Below are positions 56,702-64,000 of a stretch of DNA of 64,000 nucleotides, in pieces. Position 1 is the first letter of the stretch. Each line of letters starts with the position of its first letter. The notes beneath the pieces were generated by a model, which made no database searches, was not told the origin of the DNA, and saw only the letters and a program-made list of their open reading frames with translations. Source of the DNA: an uncultured Bryobacteraceae bacterium (GTDB lineage Bacteria; Acidobacteriota; Terriglobia; Bryobacterales; Bryobacteraceae). Location of the stretch: the NCBI GenBank assembly GCA_938027685.1, contig CALJAM010000030.1:1-64000 (forward strand), in the 5' to 3' direction. Made by a program: the position numbers and the translations under genes.

Positions 56702-57898
56702 TCAGGCTCGTCCCTGCAGGAACCGGCGGATGGACCGCGTCGCCTGGCGGATTCGGTGCTCGTTTTCCACTAGTGCGAAACGCACGTAGCCTTCGCCGAG
56801 CGGCCCGAACCCAACGCCGGGGGAAACCGCAACCAGGGCGCGTTCCAGCAGCAGCTTGGCGAACTCCAGCGAACCCATCTCCCGATACGCCTCGGGAAGG
56901 GGGGCCCAGACGAACATCGATGCGCGCGGGGGCGCGACGTCCCATCCGGCACGTCTTAGGCCCTCCACGAGTACGTCGCGCCGTTTCTGGTAGGTGGCGG
57001 CGATCCGGCGGGTCTCCTCCTCGCACTCCCGCAACGCGATGATGGCGGCGATCTGGATGGGCTGGAAGACGCCGTAATCCAGGTAACTCTTGATGCGCGC
57101 GAGCGCTGCGATCATGCGCGCGTTGCCCAAGCAGAAGCCCACCCGCCAGCCCGCCATGTTGTAGGACTTGGACATGGAGAAGATCTCGACCGCGAGCTCC
57201 TTGGCGCCGTCCACCTGCAGGATGCTGGGCGCGCGGTAGCCGTCAAAGCAGATGTCGGCGTACGCGAAGTCGTGCACGACCATGGCCTCGTACTGGCGCG
57301 CCAGCGCGATAAGGCGTCGAAAGAAATCCAGCTCCACGCAGTGGGTTGTAGGATTGTGCGGGAACGAGACCAGGATGAGACGTGGACGCGGGCCGTGCCG
57401 GCAAACTTCCTCGAGGCGTCCGAGGAATTCTTCGGGGCTGGGCATAGGCAACAACACCGTTTGTCCTTCGGCCATGAGCACGCCGTACTGGTGAATGGGA
57501 TAGCAGGGACTGGGCGTGACGACGACGTCGCCCGGACCGACGACCGCAAAGAGCAGGTGAGCCAGCGCGTCTTTGGCGCCCATGGTGACGATGGCTTCCC
57601 GTTCCGGGTCAAGCTCTACTCCGTAGTTGGCCTGGTAGCGCTTGCAGATCTCCTCGCGCAGTTTGCCTATGCCGCGGGATACCGAGTAACGATGATTGCG
57701 CGGGTTGCGGACGGCCTCGATCAACTTGTTGACCACCGGCTTGGGGGTGGCGCCGTCGGGGTTGCCCATTCCCAGGTCCACCACGTCCAGTTGCGCCGCC
57801 CGCAGCCGCGCCTTCATCTCGTTGACCACGGCGAACACGTAGGGCGGCAGTTTCTGGATGCGGTGAAACTCGACAATCGTCTCCTGCATTCCTTTCAT
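56702..57898 (-). CDS. class I/II PLP aminotransferase (AlaC-like)
   Basis: DVVDLGMGNPDGATPKPVVNKLIEA, VTMGAKDALAHLLFAV, SFPHNPTTHCVELDFF, FSMSKSYNMAGWRVGFCLGN. Confidence 0.93.
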   Translation of the reverse strand: MKGMQETIVEFHRIQKLPPYVFAVVNEMKARLRAAQLDVVDLGMGNPDGATPKPVVNKLIEAVRNPRNHRYSVSRGIGKLREEICKRYQANYGVELDPEREAIVTMGAKDALAHLLFAVVGPGDVVVTPSPCYPIHQYGVLMAEGQTVLLPMPSPEEFLGRLEEVCRHGPRPRLILVSFPHNPTTHCVELDFFRRLIALARQYEAMVVHDFAYADICFDGYRAPSILQVDGAKELAVEIFSMSKSYNMAGWRVGFCLGNARMIAALARIKSYLDYGVFQPIQIAAIIALRECEEETRRIAATYQKRRDVLVEGLRRAGWDVAPPRASMFVWAPLPEAYREMGSLEFAKLLLERALVAVSPGVGFGPLGEGYVRFALVENEHRIRQATRSIRRFLQGRA

Positions 57899-57953
57899 TG
57901 TAATAGGAACGTAGGCGCGGCCCCGCGGCGGGCGACACGCTATGATTTAGGTT

Positions 57954-59195
57954 ATGAGCTGGACGCGCAGGCAATTCCTGGCCGCCGCAGCGGCGCCGAG
58001 GGCGGCCAAACCAGCCTATTTCGGCCTGCACCCTTTCATCGAGGCCAACCCCAAGGCGGTTTTCATCCGCCGCACGAAGGTGCGCGACAAGACCGACGCC
58101 GACGCCAAACGCCGCGAAGGGCTCGAGCTGGCCCGCGAGATTTTCCGACTGCGCGATAGCCCCGGCATTCCGCTCACGCACCGTATCGTGCTCAAACCCA
58201 ACCCGACCCCGGTGCGGAGTCCCAGCCGGCCCGAGATCGAGCTATGGGGAGCAGCCACCGATCCAGATTTCTACGAGGGTCTGATCATCGGCCTGAAAGA
58301 GCTCGGCCTGCGCAAATTCTACTTCGCCGACGCCAACCACCGTCATTCGCTCAACTGGCGCGGATTCCTCGACATTCACGACCGTCACGGCGTGGAGACC
58401 GCCGATCCGGATCGCCGCCCGCGGCACTTTCGCGACGGCTTCCAGCTGACCTGGAGCAAGGTGCCCGACCCGGTGATCTTCAAGCGCATCCCGCATTATG
58501 CCCCGGTCAACGAGCCCGACACCTGGCTGCTCAACGTCGCCAAGTGGAAGGCCCACGGCATGTGCATGACGCTTTCGGTGAAGAACGAACAGGGCCTGGT
58601 GGTGATGCCCTTCGTGCGCTTCTGCCAGGGCTGGCGAATGGTCACAGGCGTGCCCGAGTACATGAAGCCGGAGATATGTCCGGACGCCGAGGAGCGCGTG
58701 AAGCGCTACTTCGAGAACCACCGCCGTCTTGGTTACTCACGTTACGACAGCCGCGCCCCGCTGGGGCCCATGGAGCAGGAAATCTGGGCGCAGAAGACCT
58801 GCGACCACATGAGCGTGATGCGCACCGGCCTGGCCGTCATCGAGGGCATTTACGGCCGGGACGGCAACGGCTTTGAAATAGGCAACGACTATATGACGAA
58901 CCTGGTCATGTTCGGCCTGGACAAGTTCCGTCTGGATATTGTGGGCACGTGGCTTGCCGGTCACGAGCCGGGCAACGTCCATCTGTTCCGCATCGCCAAG
59001 GAACGTGGATTGAGCGATACTTTCAACCCGTGGGAGATTCCAGTCTACGAATGGGAGCCTGGGGGACGGCCCGTGCGGCGTAAGCTGAGCGATTTCCCGC
59101 GCACCCCGCTCAAGACTTACTATTTGCAGCGCGAAGGCGAGCCGCTGTTCCACCTGGTAAACGAGCCGTTCGATTACGATAAGGTCAAGGTGTAA
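57954..59195 (+). CDS. DUF362-type Tat-exported protein
   Basis: SWTRRQFLAAAAAPRAA signal; IVLKPNPTPVR, WLLNVAKWKAHGMCMTLSVKNEQG. Confidence 0.75.
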   Translation: MSWTRRQFLAAAAAPRAAKPAYFGLHPFIEANPKAVFIRRTKVRDKTDADAKRREGLELAREIFRLRDSPGIPLTHRIVLKPNPTPVRSPSRPEIELWGAATDPDFYEGLIIGLKELGLRKFYFADANHRHSLNWRGFLDIHDRHGVETADPDRRPRHFRDGFQLTWSKVPDPVIFKRIPHYAPVNEPDTWLLNVAKWKAHGMCMTLSVKNEQGLVVMPFVRFCQGWRMVTGVPEYMKPEICPDAEERVKRYFENHRRLGYSRYDSRAPLGPMEQEIWAQKTCDHMSVMRTGLAVIEGIYGRDGNGFEIGNDYMTNLVMFGLDKFRLDIVGTWLAGHEPGNVHLFRIAKERGLSDTFNPWEIPVYEWEPGGRPVRRKLSDFPRTPLKTYYLQREGEPLFHLVNEPFDYDKVKV

Positions 59196-59226
59196 GTTTC
59201 CTACCGGCGGCGAGAATAGGCTGTCG

Positions 59227-59988
59227 TTGCCTGCCATGACTCCGGAAAAACCAGCGACGGTGACGCCTGTCGCACTGTTGATTTTCGATCTCGACGGCAC
59301 GCTGATCGACTCGCGCGAGGACCTGGCCAACGCGGTCAACGCCACACGGCTCTCCCTGGGTCTAGCCCCGCTGGATTTGAAGCTCATCGCCTCCTACGTG
59401 GGCGACGGCGCTCCGGTGCTGATGCGGCGAGCCTTGGGTCCCGAGTTCTCCGACGAGGAGATCCAGCGGGCTCTTGAGTATTTCCTCACTTACTACGGCG
59501 AGCACAAGCTGGATTGCACTCGACCCTATCCCGGAGTCTCCGAGGCGCTCGAACGTTTCGCCCGGGCGGGCGTCAAGATGGCCGTACTCACCAACAAGCC
59601 GGTACGCATCAGTCGCGCCATCCTGGAGGGCCTGGATCTGGCGCGATACTTTTTCGCGGTCTACGGAGGCAACAGCTTTCCGGAGAAAAAGCCGCACCCG
59701 ATCGGCGTCGAGACGTTATGTCGGGAGGCCGGCGTGCCTCGGGAGAAGACCATGCTGGTCGGCGATAGCGCCGTGGACGTGCGCACGGCGCGCAACGCGG
59801 GGGTGCGCGTCTGCGGCGTTACCTACGGCTTCCAACCCGAAACGCTTACGGCCGAGCCGCCCGATCTGCTGGTGGATTCCCTGGTCGAGCTGGCCGATCG
59901 GCTCGGCATCGTCCCGGCGCCCGGTCTCAGTCAGGCCGAGCCTCCAGCAGCAGATGCCGCTGGAATTCGACCTGCAGAAAAGCCGTAG
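59227..59988 (+). CDS. gph: phosphoglycolate phosphatase-like HAD hydrolase
   Basis: LLIFDLDGTLIDSREDLANAVNATR, YPGVSEALERFARAGVKMAVLTNKP, KKPHPIGVETLCREAGVPREKTMLVGDSAVDVRTARNAG. Confidence 0.92.
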   Translation: MPAMTPEKPATVTPVALLIFDLDGTLIDSREDLANAVNATRLSLGLAPLDLKLIASYVGDGAPVLMRRALGPEFSDEEIQRALEYFLTYYGEHKLDCTRPYPGVSEALERFARAGVKMAVLTNKPVRISRAILEGLDLARYFFAVYGGNSFPEKKPHPIGVETLCREAGVPREKTMLVGDSAVDVRTARNAGVRVCGVTYGFQPETLTAEPPDLLVDSLVELADRLGIVPAPGLSQAEPPAADAAGIRPAEKP

Positions 59989-61993
59989 GGCCCCGCACCG
60001 TGCCCAGGTCGCGCCCGTTCACGTAGTCCGTGACGCGGTAGGCGCGGGCGGCCAGCCCTCGCAACTGGATGGGACCCTTATGATTCGGCGCGAAGAAGGC
60101 GTAATACATCCGGTCCTGCATACGTAGGGCGTGCGCTTCGGGACGGTCGAAGCCGATATCGTAAAGCTCGCCGAGATACTGCCCGCGGGACAACATTCTT
60201 TGCCGATAAATTTCAAGCCACTTGCGGAAATGTTTCTCTCTTTCCGGCGTCAGATCGCCACGACCCTTGCGCTCGCCTCCGGAGCCGGGCGGCCAGCGGA
60301 AGTTACTGCCGGGAACGCCGCCGATCCCAATGACGGAGGCGAAATCGAGACCCTCATCACTCATCTCCACATGGTCCCCGAAGTAGGCGATTCCGTCGCC
60401 GTGCAGCGCCTTGAGCGTCTTACCCTTCAGACGCACCTGCCAGGAGCTGCGAGGGTCGGAAGCCACGGTCATGTTCAGATAAGGCAGGTAGTGGAAGGCA
60501 TAAGCCGTTCCGCAGGGACAGATTTCGATCAGCGCGTCGGGCTTGATCGCGAGGGCGGCGTCGCAGATGGCTCGGAAGAACTCGGGCAGAGCCTCCGCGG
60601 ATTGCTCGGGCCTTGCGTGCTTGTGGGTAGGATTGTAGCAGGGCGGCACGCCGTTGAGGTGCTGACCGTCGATTTTGAGCCCGTCGTAGTTCCACTCGCG
60701 TAGAAACTTGACGACCAGTCGGCGATGATAGTCGACTACGGCGGGATGCGCCGGACAGAGATACCAGGAATCCCACCAGGTGATTTTTCGGGGCGAGCCG
60801 TCGGCGTCGAGCAGTAACAGCTCCCGGTGCTTCTTAAGAAGTTCGGTGTCCGGATCGGCAGCCAGGGGCGCCCACCAGAGTTGCGCCAGGAACCCTTCGG
60901 CATGGAACTTATCGACCATAGCGCGCATGTCCCGATCGCCGCCGGGAAATTTCTGCGGGTCCAGGAACCAATCGCCTTCGGAGGTCTGCCAGCCGTCGTC
61001 GAGCGTAACCCATCCGAAGCCGAGTTTCTTAACCATGGGCAGCGCGCCGTAGATCTGGGCGGGCGTGAAGTGGCGCCCGTAGCCCCATCCGCACCAAAGC
61101 GGCAGAAAGGCGCTTGCGGGAGCGGCGCGGAACCGGAAGCCCAGTCGCGCCATGGCGCGACTGTAATCGCGCAGGGGCTGGAAGTGATCGCCGCGATGCA
61201 CGCCGGCAAACGTCCGCCAGGTGGCGAGCCGCTCGCCCGGTCGGAGCGTGAACGCGACCTTTTGATGGACAGCCAAATGCGCGGCGTTGTCGCCTACCTC
61301 CACCGGCAGGGAAACCAGCCTCGGCACGCGCTCCAAATGGCCCGCGGCCAGCCCCGCATCCCGACGCCAGACGACCACCACCGGCGTGCCTCCCCCGTAG
61401 TCGGTGGCGTTCATGCCCAGGAAGTTCTCCTGGCGGAAGCCGGGTCGCATCGGCAACACCCAATCGGGCCGCTTGCTGTAAGATCCGGGTTGAAACGACC
61501 AGAACGGAGGATCGGACGGCGGCGCACTCGCGGCGAGCGAATAATGGTGGTTCGTCCAGCTCTCGACGGTCAGCTCCCCCGCCCCGATGTTCTGATACTC
61601 GACATCGAGGAACACCTGGCGTGGGAACTCGTCGTAAACGGTGGCCCTCACGATCTTGCGGAGGCTTCCGTTTTCGCCCGTCAGCACGGTTTGCCGACCC
61701 GCGCCAAACTCGTCGCGCACTCTCCGGCGGATGACGCCGCGCAGGGCAAAGTCCCGCAAGTCGCTGCCGGAGGCCCGCAGGTACTCGGAAGGAGCGAAAT
61801 CTCCCAGAAGCACGGGGGACTCTCCGATGCGTGCAATCACGCGGCTGTGGAGGTGACGGTCGAACTCGACGATGATCTGGCGCCCTTCGACGCGCACGAG
61901 CGAGGTCGGCGCCTGCAGGGGCGCTGAAGCCCCCGTAATCACCAGCAGGGCAAGCACAAGCCTGCCTTCCACAGGAACGCTGGTCGATGGCAT
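59927..61993 (-). CDS. exported alpha-galactosidase-like glycoside hydrolase (GH36-type)
   Basis: WCGWGYGRHFTPAQIYGALPMVKKLGFGWVTLDDGWQTSEGDWFLDPQKFPGG, NYDGLKIDGQHLNGVPPCYNPTHKHARPEQS. Confidence 0.88.
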   Translation of the reverse strand: MPSTSVPVEGRLVLALLVITGASAPLQAPTSLVRVEGRQIIVEFDRHLHSRVIARIGESPVLLGDFAPSEYLRASGSDLRDFALRGVIRRRVRDEFGAGRQTVLTGENGSLRKIVRATVYDEFPRQVFLDVEYQNIGAGELTVESWTNHHYSLAASAPPSDPPFWSFQPGSYSKRPDWVLPMRPGFRQENFLGMNATDYGGGTPVVVVWRRDAGLAAGHLERVPRLVSLPVEVGDNAAHLAVHQKVAFTLRPGERLATWRTFAGVHRGDHFQPLRDYSRAMARLGFRFRAAPASAFLPLWCGWGYGRHFTPAQIYGALPMVKKLGFGWVTLDDGWQTSEGDWFLDPQKFPGGDRDMRAMVDKFHAEGFLAQLWWAPLAADPDTELLKKHRELLLLDADGSPRKITWWDSWYLCPAHPAVVDYHRRLVVKFLREWNYDGLKIDGQHLNGVPPCYNPTHKHARPEQSAEALPEFFRAICDAALAIKPDALIEICPCGTAYAFHYLPYLNMTVASDPRSSWQVRLKGKTLKALHGDGIAYFGDHVEMSDEGLDFASVIGIGGVPGSNFRWPPGSGGERKGRGDLTPEREKHFRKWLEIYRQRMLSRGQYLGELYDIGFDRPEAHALRMQDRMYYAFFAPNHKGPIQLRGLAARAYRVTDYVNGRDLGTVRGPTAFLQVEFQRHLLLEARPD

Positions 61994-62110
61994 TGTGCCT
62001 CCATCGTACTACGAGGACGTGGGCCCAACGCCCGGATCTGCATGGCGGAGGCGCGCGGCGGCTGTTGGCTGTTATCATATAACTCTCATCACGCGCAAGG
62101 AGTGATTTTG

Positions 62111-63382
62111 ATGAGCGATGCCGTTTCTCGCCGGAAGTTCGTTCATGGCGCCGCTCCCGTGCTGACGGCTGGTCCGGCCGTCCTGCGAGCCCTGGGCGCC
62201 AATGAGCGCCTGAACATCGGGTTGATCGGGGCCGGAGGCCGCGGCTACTATCTGCTCGAGCGGCTTTACAAAGGCGTCTCCGCCCCCTTCCAGGTGACCT
62301 GGGTGTGTGACGCCTATGACGGGCGGATTGCGCGAGGCAAGGATCGGGTGCAGACCATGGGCGGCAACACCCCCAGGACCACGCGCGAGTACCGCGACAT
62401 CTTGGCCGATCCCGAGGTGGACGCGGTCATCATCGCCACGCCCGAGCATCTGCACCACAGCATGACCATCGCGGCGCTGAAAGCTGGCAAGCACGTTTAC
62501 GTAGAGAAGCCTCTTGCCCATACGATCGAGGAAGGGGCGGAAATCGTCCGGGTGGCGCGCAAGGCCGGCAAGGTCGTGCAGGTGGGCACACAGAACCGCA
62601 GCAACCCCCTGTACATCAAGGCCAAGGAAATGGTCGAGCAGGGACTGCTGGGCGAAATCCATTACGTGCGGGCCTTCTGGTACCGTAACTCGCTGGAAGA
62701 CAATCCCGCGTGGCGTTACACGATCCCGCCCGATGCCGACGAGAGCAACACCGACTGGCAGCGTTTCCTCGGTCCGGCCCCCAAGCGCCCGTTTAACAAG
62801 GCCCGCTTCTATCAGTGGCGACTGTACTGGGATTACTCGGGGGGCATCGCCACCGATCTGCTCGTTCACCAGACCGACATCACCAATTTTGTGTGCAACA
62901 AGACCGTGCCGCTTTCCTGCGTGGCCTCAGGAGGCATTTACCGCTGGGTGAACGACGATCGCGAGGTTCCCGATACTTTGAGCGCGATTTACGAGTATCC
63001 GGGACGTTTCCATATCAATTACAGTTGCTACTTCGGCAACGATCATTTCGGCTACGGCGAGCAGTTCTTGGGGAACGAGGGCACGCTGGAGGTTCTCAAC
63101 CGGCAGTATCTGAACTTTTACCCGCAGAAGTTCGGGGGCAAGGCGCCGCCTCACGTGGCCGCCCGCCAGGAGGTCAAGATGCATATCCCCAACGCGGACA
63201 ATCTCTCGGTCGAGGCGCATCTCCGTAACTGGATCGAAGCCATCCGCGGCAAGGAGAAGGTGCTGGTGCCTCCGGAGGTTGGTCACCAGGGTGCGCTGCC
63301 CGGACACCTGGCGACGCTCTCCTATCGCCACGGCAAAAAGGTGTACTGGGACGAAAAAACCGAGCGCTATCGCTTCGGCTGA
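62111..63382 (+). CDS. Gfo/Idh/MocA-family oxidoreductase with Tat-like signal
   Basis: SDAVSRRKFVHGAAPVLTAGPAVLRALGANERLNIGLIGAGGRG, KHVYVEKPLAHTIEEGAEIVRVARKAGKVVQVGTQNRSNP. Confidence 0.92.
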   Translation: MSDAVSRRKFVHGAAPVLTAGPAVLRALGANERLNIGLIGAGGRGYYLLERLYKGVSAPFQVTWVCDAYDGRIARGKDRVQTMGGNTPRTTREYRDILADPEVDAVIIATPEHLHHSMTIAALKAGKHVYVEKPLAHTIEEGAEIVRVARKAGKVVQVGTQNRSNPLYIKAKEMVEQGLLGEIHYVRAFWYRNSLEDNPAWRYTIPPDADESNTDWQRFLGPAPKRPFNKARFYQWRLYWDYSGGIATDLLVHQTDITNFVCNKTVPLSCVASGGIYRWVNDDREVPDTLSAIYEYPGRFHINYSCYFGNDHFGYGEQFLGNEGTLEVLNRQYLNFYPQKFGGKAPPHVAARQEVKMHIPNADNLSVEAHLRNWIEAIRGKEKVLVPPEVGHQGALPGHLATLSYRHGKKVYWDEKTERYRFG

Positions 63383-63457
63383 GGCGGCCTGCAGGGCCCG
63401 GAGCGTTTTGCTAAGATCGTGGGGCCGCGTTTGCGGCTTCGCTCACGGAGGCTATCC

Positions 63458-64000
63458 ATGCTGATTGCGGCCGCCATTCTGGCCATCTTCGTTTACGGCA
63501 TGATCGCCGCCATGCTGGGCACGATCCTGCCGGACCTTTCACGACGCTTCCAATTGACGCCCGAGCAGAACGGCAACATCGCGCTGGCTCAGGCTCTGGG
63601 TTTGATCATCGCCTCGGTTTCGGTCGGGCCGTTGATCGACAATTACGGAAAAAAGCCGGGGCTGGTGCTCGGCCTGACGCTGATCGCGCTGGCGCTGTTC
63701 CTGCTGCCCAAATCGCGCGGCTACCGCAGCATCATGGTGTATCTGCTGCTGCTGGGACTGGGCGGCGGCATCATCGTGACGGGCGCCAACGCGCTGGTCA
63801 GCGACATCGGCGCCGAGCGTCGCGCCACCGTACTGAACTTCCTGAACCTGTTCTTCGGTCTGGGCGGGCTGGCGACGCCCTTCATCTCCGCCAACCTGTT
63901 GGGCCGCAACTCGACCCGGCTCTGTTACACGGTCTTCGGGCTGGGCGTCATCACCCTGGCGATTCACGCGGTGGCCCCGATCCCGCCACCCAGCGGCGAG
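63458..64000 (+). CDS. MFS transporter, truncated by the right window edge
   Basis: GGAGG RBS then MLIAAAILAIFVYGMIAAMLGTILPDLSRRFQLTPEQNGNIALAQALGLIIASVSVGPLIDNYGKKPGLVLGL. Confidence 0.88.
   Translation, partial: MLIAAAILAIFVYGMIAAMLGTILPDLSRRFQLTPEQNGNIALAQALGLIIASVSVGPLIDNYGKKPGLVLGLTLIALALFLLPKSRGYRSIMVYLLLLGLGGGIIVTGANALVSDIGAERRATVLNFLNLFFGLGGLATPFISANLLGRNSTRLCYTVFGLGVITLAIHAVAPIPPPSGE

Noticed and set aside
1-64000. tRNA genes, rRNA genes, CRISPR arrays, prophage or classical defence islands
   Set aside because: No tRNA-like T-arm in gaps, no repeat-spacer pattern, no cas, restriction-modification, toxin-antitoxin or phage structural genes recognised.

Overview
High-GC bacterial chromosome segment. 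Gene content and style resemble Acidobacteriota/Bryobacter-Solibacter-type genomes, but this is inference only. Most of the window is ordinary: aminoacyl-tRNA synthetases (asnS, glyQ/glyS), ppdK, ddl, arginase, recO, hfq-hflX-pgsA, a rodZ-like gene, and many exported or Tat-type carbohydrate-related enzymes. No rRNA, convincing tRNA or CRISPR array was seen. The most unusual region is about 7.49-10.88 kb: a MerR-type regulator with a CueR-like operator, an unlisted 34-codon Cys-rich exported-looking mini-gene (CPPCPFCR C-terminus) with a strong Shine-Dalgarno, and a TonB receptor. Short MITE-like elements with GAGCYTGTTGAA-type terminal repeats surround this locus. One of them sits in a CTAG-like site shared by the stop codons of two convergent genes. 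Other items: a histidine kinase that appears to lack its H-box, a decayed DDE transposase at 51.47-52.47 kb, an Nramp-like transporter without the canonical metal-binding motifs, a GT2-MshEN fusion, and candidate symmetric promoters. All homology calls come from reading the sequence, not from database searches.
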